DNA of 64,000 nt from Chlorops oryzae (taxonomy: Eukaryota; Arthropoda; Insecta; Diptera; Chloropidae), in the NCBI GenBank assembly GCA_020466095.1, contig CM035808.1, positions 5,412,822 through 5,476,821 of the forward strand, written 5' to 3'. Positions within the stretch are counted from its first letter, which is position 1; each line of letters opens with the position of its first letter. The notes beneath the pieces are model-generated. The model saw nothing but the letters and a program-made list of their open reading frames with translations, was not told the DNA's origin and ran no database searches. Positions 22,590 to 33,077 of the stretch are shown piece by piece. Made by a program: the position numbers and the translations under genes.

Positions 22590-24430
22590 TAAAGAAAAAT
22601 GCCTCACGAACTTCATTTTTTTGCCAAACCGAAATTAAGGGTGTTTTTTTCGTTTATAAGTTTAAAGCCGAATTTCATTTCATTTTATTTTTATTATTTT
22701 CTTCATATTTTAGACTCATTTCAGACTCATTTTTCTGAGCACTCCGAATAAATTTGCTTGGGATAAGCCAAAAAAAGAAAATAATTTTCGAATTATTTGC
22801 AAAAAAATCGGGAAATTCTAACTTAATGCCAAAAAACCGGAATGTCTGGCAACACTGATATGTACACTCATTGATTTTAAACTCAATCTGACCTAGTAAT
22901 GCTTTATTGAAAAATGTTCCAAAATAAATTATCAAAGCAAATGGATATTATCTAATCTGCTCCTGCAACGAAATAAATAGCTGATGATGTGATGAAATGG
23001 CAATATTTCGGTTTCGAATATGAACGCCATTCACGGTCATATGTACGTGTATATATTAGAAATTTGTTTCCTTTTTTGCTCTGTGGCTGCTTTCAAAGTA
23101 CATTTAATAATTCTCTACAGTGTTTGAGCATGAATTTTCATATTAATGGGATACTGATGTGATTGGTTGGTGCCCTTAGATGGAGCGGAGGAGCGAGCCA
23201 TCATCGGCATCAGCAATCATCCATTGGATTTCCGTTGAACAGCAGTTTTTGCCATATTTCCTTCCTGTACACTCTCACGTAATTCACAAATTTAATTGAA
23301 AATTGGCGTCGTTTCATTTAAATTCTGCTGGCTTGTGTGTGTGTGTGTGTGCTTGTGTGTGTGAGTGTGTGTGATTGTGTGCGAGTGGGCGTGGGTGATT
23401 TGAACATGACTAAATACCGGGTGAGGGCGTTTATGATACTCTCTTCGGTTAACCGCATACAGCATCACCAAAAATTGAACGTGGTTGAATTGATGAAATT
23501 TCGAAATATTTCCCGCCAGCCCCCCCACACATCGTTGTCTCTATTACTTTGGTAAATATTAGAAAATAGAAATTATAAATTCTTCTTCAGATTGATTTTA
23601 AATATTCGATTTGTATAAAAGACATGGCAAATATTCGATAATCCTTTTAAAGATTGGCTTATATTCGTAAGCCAAATAAATTGATGTTTGTCGAGGATAT
23701 TTGTGCAGAGAACGAACATGAAATTCCATTGGCTTCTTATTCATATTCTCTTGAATAATTTACAAACAATTTCATTAGAAGCAACTTTTCGAGAATTCAA
23801 TTTCATTCCTTTTCTTTTCTTTCCTATAGAAATTGATAGATCCTTTAATTGAAAAATATTCATCGTTGAAAAGCAAATCGTTTAAAAATGCTTTTGAGAG
23901 AAAAAAAAAAATTAATTGGAACTGATATAAAAGTCATTCAATATTACTCTTAAATGAGGTTAAAATAAAATTCATACATTCTGTTCACATTATGTTTGGT
24001 TTTTATAATTGACCGTTTACGTCAAAAAGAGCCACAATCGTTCACTTAATGCAATTTTCAATGATAATTAATTATTAATTTGAACCGATTACGATCCAGA
24101 GATAACCAAAGTGTTTTTCGTGGAAATTCAGAGTTCGGTGGAAGTTTAAAAGTATATACGGAAAGCGAATCGTATTTTTATTCAAGCTCATGTGGGCGTC
24201 CAGGCTATCTTTATAGGTTCTCGTCCCTAATAAAGACGCAGATAATTATTGTGGAAATCAACAAAATAAGTTTAATTTGTTTCCGGATAATTTGATATAA
24301 AACGTTGGCTGTTGTAATACATAAATATATGAATAATTGATTGATTTAAATTGTAATTTTTGCAATTGGATTTTCGAAAATTGTATCTAAGTACTTTGAA
24401 AAGCGTTTTTTTTTTTGTTGCCTTATAATA
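22590..24430. other. AT-rich DNA with a (TG)n tract
   Basis: No gene is recognised. A (TG)n/(GTGC)n microsatellite lies at 23334-23396. Confidence 0.5.
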
Positions 24431-24513
24431 CCTGAAATCCACTATAGAATTTTTTACGTTGAGAAAAGAGTGTAGAGGATATAGAATCTACATTTGTATA
24501 GAGTATAGAGTAC

Positions 24514-25160
24514 CCCAGCAAACATTCTGAGTCCTAAAAGACTCAAATATGGATCCTTACAGGAGGCGGAGCCCTTATAATGACCTCTTTTTAGAGGCTT
24601 AAAGATCGTGTTTCCCTTCTTGCGAAGATCGTCTTATATAAGTCCAAAGTCATAGAACAAAGGAGAACATTTTGGAGTCATACATATATCGCACCTTTGC
24701 TACTAAATCGGCACAATTCAAATTTTCTCGCATTTCTCGAATATCATTCAATCTCTCTTAAAACTGAGGAGAAATAATATTTTTTCTAAACTAATATTAC
24801 TCTCAATCGACTGCTGCATAAGTCAATATAAGCGTTAATTTTTTAAGTGTTGGGTTTCTTCAAAAAAAATGCCATCGAACATACAAAAATTGATTAAAAA
24901 AATTTTGAATTCTGAAGACTTATTAGCAAGAGTGCGATATGATTCTTTTCGCACTCATATCTGACTCTTATTTCTTTCTAAATATGAGCCATATATGACT
25001 TTTATCGCACTAATTTTTGACTCTTTTTTCCGCTCATATAAGAGCCATATATGACTCTTTCCGCGCTCATATCTGACTCTTACTTCCGCTTAAATAAGAA
25101 CCATATATGACTCCTTCCAGACTCATATTTAGGACTTTAAAAACACTCAAAATAGCTATA
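24514..25160. mobile_element. CCCAG-family element fragment (copy C)
   Basis: It begins CCCAGCAAACATTCTGAGTC. It shares TCGTGTTTCCCTTCTTGCGA with copy B and carries repeated ATATGACTC and GACTCTTA motifs. The right side is interrupted where the mariner begins. I see no tRNA-like module in this copy. Confidence 0.5.
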
Positions 25161-25162
25161 TA

Positions 25163-26455
25163 ACAGGTTGGCTGATAAGTCCCCGGTCTAACAAAGAAAA
25201 ACAAATTTTTTTGTCAAAATTCGTTTTTATTATTCAACATAGTTCCCTTCAAGAGCGATACAACGATTATAACGACCTTCCAATTTTTTGATACCATTTT
25301 GGTAGTACTCCTTCGGTTTTGCCTCAAAATAGGGCTTAGTTTCGGCGATCACCTCTTCATTGCAGCCAAATTTTTTCCCTGCGAGCATCCTTTTGGGGTC
25401 TGAGAACAAGAAAAAGTCGCTGAGGGCCAGATCTGGAGAATACGGTGGGTGGGGAAGCAATTCGAAGCCTAATTCATGAATTTTTGCCATCGTTCTCAAT
25501 GACTTGTGGCACGGTGCGTTGTCTTGGTGGAACAACACTTTTTTCTTCTTCATATGGGGCCGTTTTGCCGCGATTTCGACCTTCAAACGCTCCAATAACG
25601 ACATATAATAGTCACTGTTGATGGTTTTTCCCTTCTCAAGATAATCGATAAAAATTATTCCATGCCCATCCCAAAAAACAGAGGCCATTACTTTGCCAGC
25701 GGACTTTTGAGTCTTTCCACGCTTCGGAGACGGTTCACCGATCGCTGTCCACTCAGCCGACTGTTGATTGGACTCAGGAGTGTAGTGATAGAGCCATGTT
25801 TCATCCATTGTCACATATCGACGCAAAAACTCGGGTGTATTGCGAGTTAACAGCTGCAAACACCGCTCAGAATCATCAACACGTTGTTGTTTTTGGTCAA
25901 ATGTGAGCTCGCGCGGCACCCATTTTGCACAGAGCTTTTTCATATTCAAATATTGATGAATGATATGACCAACACGTTCCTTTGATATCTTTAAGGCCTC
26001 TGCTATCTCAATCAACTTCATTTTACGGTCATTCAAAATCATTTTGTGAATTTTTTTGATGTTTTCGTCCGTAACCACCTCTTTCGGGCGTCCACTGCGT
26101 TCACCGTCCTCCGTGGTCATTTCACCACGCTTGAATTTTGCATACCAATCAATTATTGTTGATTTTCCTGGGGCAGAGTCCGGAAACTCATTATCAAGCC
26201 AAGTTTTTGCTTCCACTGTATTTTTTCCCTTCAGAAAACAGTATTTTATCAAAACACGAAATTCCTTTTTTTCCATTTTTTTCACAATAACAAAAGTTGC
26301 TTCACAAAAGACGCTCTATCTCACAAACTAATTTATTTACAGACGTCAAATTTTGACACGAATCATTTGAAGGTTGCCACTATATAAAAATAATATGCAT
26401 TTAATACTAGCGACGCCATCTATGTGTCAGACCGGGGACTTATCAGCCAACCTGT
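25163..26455 (-). mobile_element. Mariner transposon, irritans subfamily, 1293 bp
   Basis: The 27-bp terminal inverted repeats (25163-25189 and 26429-26455) are identical to each other. Each starts ACAGGTTGGCTGATAAGTCC. TA duplications are at 25161-25162 and 26456-26457. The single gene inside is full-length. Identical ends, an open reading frame and about the length known for Himar1 point to a recent arrival. Confidence 0.97.
25230..26276 (-). CDS. Mariner transposase (Himar1-like), 348 aa
   Basis: This cut-and-paste DNA transposase acts in the nucleus on the element's own ends and inserts at TA. The ATG at 26276-26274 gives 348 residues, the Himar1 length. A longer frame would need GTG at 26285, so I chose the ATG. 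Residues 1-110 form the paired helix-turn-helix DNA-binding region, and W-V-P-R-E-L at 119-124 is the linker motif. By my count the catalytic triad is D158 (M-D-E-T-W), D252 (H-Q-D-N-A-P) and D287, giving the D,D34D spacing of mariners. The motif before D287 reads Y-S-P-D-L-A-L-S-D, where mariners have proline in place of the second leucine (residue 285). Another likely substitution is proline at 293 (S-D-P-K). There are no stops or frameshifts. The protein looks whole, but residue 285 may weaken or abolish activity. There is no intron and no host promoter is apparent. Confidence 0.95.
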   Translation of the reverse strand: MEKKEFRVLIKYCFLKGKNTVEAKTWLDNEFPDSAPGKSTIIDWYAKFKRGEMTTEDGERSGRPKEVVTDENIKKIHKMILNDRKMKLIEIAEALKISKERVGHIIHQYLNMKKLCAKWVPRELTFDQKQQRVDDSERCLQLLTRNTPEFLRRYVTMDETWLYHYTPESNQQSAEWTAIGEPSPKRGKTQKSAGKVMASVFWDGHGIIFIDYLEKGKTINSDYYMSLLERLKVEIAAKRPHMKKKKVLFHQDNAPCHKSLRTMAKIHELGFELLPHPPYSPDLALSDFFLFSDPKRMLAGKKFGCNEEVIAETKPYFEAKPKEYYQNGIKKLEGRYNRCIALEGNYVE

Positions 26456-26457
26456 TA

Positions 26458-26573
26458 GCTCTACTATGTGCTCCACGACTGGTATACGCTGCAAAAGATA
26501 TTTTATCTACTGTAGAGTCGTAGAGAAAACATTCTTTTGCAATGTAAACAGTCGCGGAGTACATAGTGGAGCT
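26458..26573. repeat. Hairpin-forming inverted repeat of about 117 bp
   Basis: AGCTCTACTATGTGCTCCAC at the left and its imperfect complement at the right (GGAGTACATAGTGGAGCT) form arms of about 43 bp around a 30-bp centre. The mariner sits directly against its left arm. It could be a fold-back remnant of the composite element. Confidence 0.7.
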
Positions 26574-26689
26574 CTTCTTTAAATATCTCGACGGTAGCTC
26601 TCCGTCGGGCTATAAACTTTTATAGACTTTTTCTATATTCTCTACAATCTTTTATCTGCGTAAAAAACTCTATAGTGGTTTTCAGGCTT

Positions 26690-27788
26690 CAAAAAGGATC
26701 CCGTACCAATGAAGCTCTCCTCATGACCATTTGAACGTATTTATTTGAATATTACTTCAACCTTTACTTTATAAGCTGAGGCAATAATGTCACGGTAAAC
26801 TGATGAAAGACTCATATTGACAGAGTAATAACCCCATATCGTCTGCAAAACTGTGAGAAATTTTTGATTTCATCGAGTGTAAAAAAAATTTTGATAACAG
26901 TTCCTGAAAGTATAAGATAAATGTAACCAATCCTAGTATCTGGTTTTTCTAAATTTGCTATAAGGTCATTTTAAATCGATTTTAAAAAGCTTGGCCGAGA
27001 ATTAGGTTGCGAATTTTTTGGCTTTTACTCATCGCTATATCTCGTAAACCATTTGATATATTATTTTCATGTCTTCAACAAAGTTGTAGCCTTAGAGAAA
27101 TGAATTGTAGCTATAACTGATCCAAAAATCTATCCATTATCTAAAAATAACTACAAAAATCTCAAAAATTGAACAATTATCTCAACTCTTTTTGCCATTT
27201 TTGGCCCACAGCTCCAAAACCAGTACGAATTTTATGACCTTTTTTTCAATTAAATTGAAAGAATAAAAAAATTGGGTAGCTCCATAGGATACCCTTCGTA
27301 TTTGAGGGCTTCTTGATACCGTTTTGGTACTGCAAAGTTGAAAAATTCTACCCGAAATCAGAACCAGCCCGACTGATACCAACCCCAAAACATCATTTAA
27401 ATTTTTCCCAATTATATAACTTTACCTCGCGTTGTTCTAATAAACAATTATAAGTCTTGTAAGAAGTAATTGCTTTGCTTTGGTTATTTACCAAATTATG
27501 TAAATAAAAATAAGCAAAACAATTCTAGGAATAAATCCCAATTAATTTATTGCTTCTTATATATTTTGAAAGCTCTCAGTTTCCATTGTTTGCGCAGGCA
27601 TTAATTTACAAAATTTATTGTTCTTCATATTAAATGTCTCTTCACTTAATTAAAACGAAAAAGCTGAAAATTTCTCCGTCACTTATATTTATTGAAGTGT
27701 AAACAGAAAATAGAAATTAATTTTTAACGGATTTGGTTTTCTTATTTTCCGTCCGTCAAAAATCAATTTTTTTTTTACCTTTTTTTAC
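26690..27788. other. AT-rich DNA, possible decayed repeat
   Basis: No gene is recognised. A stretch with ATATCTCGTAAACCATTTGA (27041-27060) resembles phrases common in insect repeats, but its boundaries are not visible. Confidence 0.45.
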
Positions 27789-27792
27789 TTAA

Positions 27793-28528
27793 GGGGGTCT
27801 TCTCATTGAAAACCCGTTTTTTGGACCCTTTTTAAAAAAAATTCTTATTTGAAAACGCAAAGCATAATTGAAAACTTTTTTTATTTATTGTATTACAAAA
27901 GGTTCAAAGTAAATAAAAAAATTTTTTTTGACTCGATACGTGGGCTGTTCAAAAAGTAATCAGACTTCAAAATTGGTAGTGAAAAAAACAGGTGCCGTCA
28001 CGGCGGCCACGATTCCGGGTCTCCGGAGCGTCCGAAATGGAAAAAAGAAACAGGGTTATAATCAGTATAGATGTAATTCTGGGGTGAACCTCAAACTTAA
28101 TTTTGTGATTTTTTTTGACAAAATGGCGGCCGTTCAAAAAAAAATTTCAATTTCGCGCTTTTTTTTTGTAGTTTAGTGTAAAAAAAAAAATAGTAAAAAA
28201 TTTTTTAAAATTATGGTCGAAGTTCACCCGAGAATGGTGACAATTCTGCGTCGATTCCACTTTGTTTCATGAAAATCGGTTCAGTTGAACTGGAGATATC
28301 ATGGCCGCCAGTTCGAAAAACGTGGTTTCGAGATAAACGCGTTTAAAGTTTGAAGCAACGCAAAAATTACTCGTTTTAGCGCAGATCTTGCTCGACAAGG
28401 AAGGCTATATCCTCTAAACTATTTCGAATTTCAAAAAATCCTTTTAGGGGCATATTCACAACTAAGCTATAAATAAATGCAAAAAAAAAAAAAGTCGAAA
28501 AAAAAAGTTGCTCAATGAGAAGACCCCC
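27793..28528. mobile_element. TTAA-flanked MITE, 736 bp
   Basis: Ends GGGGGTCTTCTCATTGA and TCAATGAGAAGACCCCC are exact inverted repeats with TTAA outside both (27789-27792, 28529-28532). A diverged, left-truncated copy lies at 42848-43388. The interior has GGCGGCCACGATT, AAAATGGCGGCC and a long A/T-rich middle. TTAA would suit piggyBac, and a TAA reading would suit PIF/Harbinger. I cannot decide between them. Non-coding. Confidence 0.8.
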
Positions 28529-28532
28529 TTAA

Positions 28533-29334
28533 ACATTTATAAGTATCAGAGTAATTTTCAGCTTTCTTGTACGGCTGCCCAACCGTGGGAGCATTCTTTC
28601 AAAAAGTTCCCAAGCATAAAACCTCATTCAACATAATTAAATTTTATATTTCCATGCTAAATAAGTTTTCAATCATTTTCCTTTTTTCTTTTGTCAAAAG
28701 TTCTGTGTATATAATAGTCTATTTATGGAGGGGGGGAATACATGCAAACTTGCTGACATATATACATCTGTTGTATATGTTGCGTCACATCTGGGAGAAA
28801 TTTGATTAAAAAACTTTTTTGACTTCTGTTGTGTGCCACAACAACTTTCCGAGCTCCAAGGAACTATGTGAATGAGTGAATGAAAGGATGAAATGATACC
28901 CAATAAAAAACTAAAACAAACAAAAAAAAAAAAAATTAATTAGTACGATTTGGTAATCCCTTTCCTTTCATACGCTCATCGATATATGAATGTGAATGTG
29001 TGCGCATATGTATGGCTGTGTGTGTTGTCGATTTTGTCGAAATGCGCCATCGTTGTCGAAAATCGAAACAGTAACAACCGGAAACTGCTGGAACCATGCA
29101 ATTAAGAAGCTTGTCAAACACGGCGTGTATGATTAAATTAAACACATCCGCTGAACGATTACGGGCACCATTCCAAGCGGAGAAATTCGACCTTGTCGAA
29201 CGAAAATTTGTTACGAAAATTTACGCTTAAAAGTCTTCCGGCGGCGTTAACGAAATTAGTCTCTTTGAATTTAAATCATCGCCATTAAAAACTTTTTCTT
29301 ACAACTTTCGACATCACTCTCATACAAAAAGCTC
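28533..29334. other. Non-coding DNA without a recognised gene
   Basis: Nothing identifiable. Short open frames on both strands have no motifs. Confidence 0.5.
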
Positions 29335-29681
29335 CCCTGCAGGAAGCCTGTCCCTATATGACCACATTTCTATACTGTCATCAGTATAGACAAGTGAACT
29401 AGTTCAAAAGTCAACAGCTTTTCCAAGCGATAGCAATAGAAAAGTTATACTGTCAAATGGTATAGTTTATCTCTACTGACCATGTCGACAACATGTCTCC
29501 AACGAGTTATTCGTTGTGACTTTCGGCCTTAGTTCTTTAGTCTACATGTAGACATGCAATGACAACTCAATGTTAAATGTCTACAGCGGAAATCATTGCG
29601 GCGGGTATAGCTGGTCAGTAGTACTGTCGACGCGGTCGGTAGTGAAAGAGTATAGATTCACTATAGTCATTTCCTGCAGGG
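29335..29681. mobile_element. CCCTGCAG-family element, 347 bp
   Basis: The ends CCCTGCAGGAA and TTCCTGCAGGG are exact inverted repeats. The last 45 bp (GGTAGTGAAAGAG... ATTCACTATAGTCA) resembles the right end of the element at 37426-38152, so the two are one family. It is rich in short palindromes such as GAACTAGTTC and ACATGTAGACATG. No tRNA-like module or protein is seen. Confidence 0.6.
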
Positions 29682-29689
29682 TCGTACAA

Positions 29690-30910
29690 CAAACAGACAC
29701 ACACACACACACACATGCACAAAGCCATACTCATGCACGCTTGAAGGCTGAATGTCAAGGAATAAAATTTCGCGTTCTTGTCATAAAGAGGCAGCCCGCG
29801 CGGCAATGCCTCAAACGAAAATTTCGCTGCCGAAGAGACAAACGAAATAAAACAATTTGACCCGAAGCGATCTTTTTAAACTTCATTGTGTTCGGGTGTC
29901 ACGGTGGGTTAGAGTTTTTATGACAAAACCAAACAGACAACAGAGCAAATGCCAATGAGTGCTTTGAGTGAAACAACTGCAGGAATTTTATTTTCTATTT
30001 TTTTCTTTCTTTCTTTTCAAGATTTAAAAACACAGGACAACAAACATTTTAATGTGCATTGTGTTTGGTTTGAATTGTTTTGTAGTGTGCGTGAAAGAGC
30101 TTGAGGCCAACGGAGCACAGTGGGGCCGCTCTATATATTTTTTGGAAAAAAATAGAACGAGTGGGTGTAGAGCATTGAAACACTTCTGCGGGCTTAATTA
30201 AGATATTTTGAAAAAATCTTGGAAATCCGCTGACTGCCACGCCCACCTCCCATATAAATGCACAAGATAAAATTTTTATTTTTAGACCTAGGGACTTGAA
30301 AATCAGGACACTTCTTAATTGAGTTCTCCTCAAAAAAAAAAGGTAAAAATATTGGGGCTGCCACGCCTACTTTGGGTTTAACGCCCATCGAAAGTTGGAT
30401 ATTTTACATGTTTTTATTTCCTATTTGGACTACAATGTTAATCGGAAATTTAATGAAAAACATTCCCTTGACTTTTGTTAGTTTTTTTTAATAAAAAAGT
30501 TCAATTTTCATAAAAAAAATGTTGAATTCCTCATATCCAAATATTTCTTTACAAAAGTGAATCATTAAAATTTTTGAAATTTAAAAGTTGAAAAATCCTA
30601 TTTTTTCCACTGATGCCCCACTGTGCGGAGCATGTCTGCAGGCCTTAATTAATTCATTGTGACTTCGGCGCTAAGCTAAAATGAAGAGTTGCAGAGCATT
30701 AACATGAATAGACCTGCAACCCAGCAGTAAAGAGGAGGTCAATTTGATAAAAATGGAGCATACCTGGGTCAATTCGATGGTGGATTGTTGAAAATGGGTG
30801 CTGATTTCCTTGATTTTGACCCAAAAAAGGTTTTTTTCTTTTTTTTTTTGTTGTCCTCAGTTGTTGTCACAGTGGAGCATAGGACCATTGAGGAGTTCCG
30901 ACTTTCATAG
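29690..30910. other. Non-coding DNA, partly dispersed repeat
   Basis: A (CA)n lies at 29697-29714. Sequence at 30180-30400 with CTGCCACGCCCAC and GCTGCCACGCCTAC resembles the GTGGGCGTGGC repeats elsewhere in the window, read in the opposite sense. No gene. Confidence 0.45.
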
Positions 30911-30912
30911 TA

Positions 30913-31174
30913 CAGTGTACTCTCACCTTGCGGACACTCCTCTTAGCTGACACTTTTTGCAATTGCTCTAGTATACATATTTACTTCTCAAAGAGTTCCC
31001 TCTTGCATTTAAATCATACATTTTCTATATTTCTGTCGACCTGTCACCGAAATTTTAACTTTGATTTCCTTTTTTCACATGAATGAGCTCTATACTTCCT
31101 GCATATCTGAGTAGAGCCCATAAGCCGACATCTTTTTCAGTCTCGTAAGTGTCCGCTTAAGAGAGAGTACACTG
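30913..31174. mobile_element. TA-flanked MITE, 262 bp (short copy)
   Basis: Left CAGTGTACTCTCACCTTGCG and right CTTAAGAGAGAGTACACTG, with TA at 30911-30912 and 31175-31176. The same family as 2508-3230 but without the GA expansion. Confidence 0.85.
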
Positions 31175-31268
31175 TACTAAATATCCTAATTCTCAAATAA
31201 GGACTAGTCTAGGAGTAATTAAATATAGGAGTGATTTTTTTTCAACGAAATATTATTGTGTGGAAATA

Positions 31269-31442
31269 CAGTCGACTCTTGTTAATTCGAAACTCGGGGG
31301 ACTCTTAGAATATTACGAATTATCGAGTGTTTGAATTAACGAGAGTCGATTGCATGAAGAGATTTTGTAGGGAACTCGTGACCCCTTTGAATTATAGAAA
31401 TTATCCGAATTATTGCAGGTTTGAATAAACGAGAGTCGACTG
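31269..31442. mobile_element. Pogo/Tc1-like MITE, 174 bp
   Basis: Ends CAGTCGACTCTTGTTAATTC and (reverse complement) CAGTCGACTCTCGTTTATTC, with TA on both sides. A third, internal copy of the motif (GAATTAACGAGAGTCGATTG) ends near 31353. The end sequence is of the type seen in pogo/Tigger-like families (family knowledge). Confidence 0.8.
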
Positions 31443-32662
31443 TAGCTCTACCCAAAAATGTCCCTAATCTCGAGCGTAGCTGAAGATTAGCTCAATCTAT
31501 TTTGCAGCAGGGTAAAAATAAAGCATTAAAATGGGAAGTAGTTTTCTCTTTCAACGCATAATTTTAAAAGTATATCTTTAGGGGTTCTGTCTGCGATTAA
31601 TGCCACTTTCGCTTTAAAGAAGAGTAAAAGAGAAAGACATGAAGAGAGCAAAAAAAAAAGTAATTAAAATTAAAAGAAAATTAACTTTGAACGCATTTTA
31701 TCATGTCCGCGAGCTGGGATCGTGTTGGGACAAGCAGCGGCAAGAAAAGATTGAGGAGCATTACAGCGTTGTCAACACTGTTAATGATGACAGGCACTAT
31801 GCAGTGGCCGTCACCCGTCAAGCATCAAAAGCGAAGCAATGAAATGAAGAGTGATAAAACTCAAAAGACGTAAAAGGAAGCCTTGATTTTTTTAACTTCC
31901 TTTATTTTTCGTCCTTTTTTCTCTGATTCTCCTTGCTTTCACTGATAAAATGAATAGCGCTAATGACATAAGGACTGCCGATTAATGCTGTATATGAACG
32001 AAAATGGGCAACAACTTAAATTAATTCGAACAAAGAAAACGGGAGACAAATCGTTGGAAATAACAAAAATATCTTAATATCTAGAATTCTGAAATGACGA
32101 CAAATGCAGAAAAACAAGCGATGTGGGAATAAGCCGACACGAGAAAAATTAAGAAAAGCGACACGCTTAAATCGCAGACAAAATGAACATGAAAATTCGT
32201 GTGTAAACAAAAATTAATTTAGCTAATTTATTAGGCATTTGGGACTTAAGGCAAAAAAAAAAAACAAAAAAAAAACAAAAAGGCTCAAACAAAGAGCATT
32301 AGAAAAGGCATGTCGGATGGCAAAATGCAAAGAACAAAATAACAAAATAACCGTAAAATATAGCAATTTGTCTGGGTCGGCTGCGAATTGGAAACTGAAA
32401 GTGTTCGTCTCTACTGGAATTTCGACAATAAAATATGCCGAAAAGCTCTCATTATGCCATACATACGTTTCGTCAAAACATTCCTCTGTGCTTTGGGAAC
32501 AACAACTACAACAAAGGAGCGTTCGAATGTCTGAGCTGGGATAGGGGCAAAAGTTCTTTTAAGATGCTTTGATTTTCATATGACTTCACTGGCAAGAATC
32601 GTGAGAAAATGCTCATCACAGGCAAGGGATTTTTTTTCTCCATTTTGTTATTATTTCGCATG
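31443..32662. other. Non-coding DNA without a recognised gene
   Basis: Nothing identifiable. The plus-strand frames at 31639-31842 and 32239-32544 are lysine-rich products of A-rich sequence. Confidence 0.5.
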
Positions 32663-32670
32663 GCTTAGAG

Positions 32671-33069
32671 CAGGGGTTCTTCAATCAGTTGAACGGACAA
32701 TGAAACGTTATTATTTTTCTCATTTTTAGGGATCACTTAGCATTGCGATGAATAATATTAATGGAGAAATGATATCTGTATGGACACGTCCTGAGAGCAA
32801 ATGAGGGGAGTTTGGACAAAGAAAGGCAACGCACTGGAAATTCAAGATGGCGTCCGAAACAGCGTTGGAATGGACACAGTAAAATGGGACCTCAAGGCTG
32901 TAGAAGTCACCTCGGATGATAGATCAAAATGAGGACCTGCGATAGGCCGGGAAATTTGAATACCTGAGCAAAAATAACAAGGAGAAATGATATCTGTAAG
33001 TGCCCTCCATTTTTGTTTTCATGTAGAAAAGTGTGCTATGATTTGGGGTCCATTAGTTCGGGAACACTG
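32671..33069. mobile_element. Non-autonomous hAT element with a nested LINE
   Basis: Left end CAGGGGTTCTTCAA and right end (reverse complement CAGTGTTCCCGAACTA) are flanked by an exact 8-bp duplication GCTTAGAG (32663-32670, 33070-33077). Removing the nested LINE and one copy of its duplication leaves about 181 bp, too short to encode a transposase. Confidence 0.85.
32781..32980 (+). pseudogene. RTE/LINE-like fragment with 18-bp target duplication
   Basis: Exact 18-bp direct repeats GGAGAAATGATATCTGTA (32763-32780 and 32981-32998) bound a 200-bp insert. Frame-shifted translation shows G-H-V-L-R-A-N-E near 32782, R-P-K-Q-R-W near 32850 and D-T-V-K-W-D-L-K-A-V about 25 bp further on. This matches the C-terminal tail of RTE-like endonuclease-reverse transcriptases (family knowledge). 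It has several frameshifts and stops and is a dead, 5'-truncated copy inside the hAT element. Confidence 0.7.
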
Positions 33070-33077
33070 GCTTAGAG

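Larger units (their letters stand above)
24431..26686. mobile_element. Composite inverted-repeat element hosting other insertions
   Basis: The 56-bp arms 24431-24486 and 26631-26686 are inverted copies (both begin CCTGAAA.CCACTATAGA) differing at about seven positions. Between them lie a CCCAG-type sequence, a complete mariner and a 117-bp hairpin. Without the mariner the span is about 960 bp, so the arms probably bound an older element into which later elements inserted. No protein is encoded outside the mariner. Confidence 0.6.

Noticed and set aside
26283..26285. Upstream GTG start for the transposase (351 codons)
   Set aside because: The ATG three codons later gives exactly the family length of 348 and the known N-terminus.
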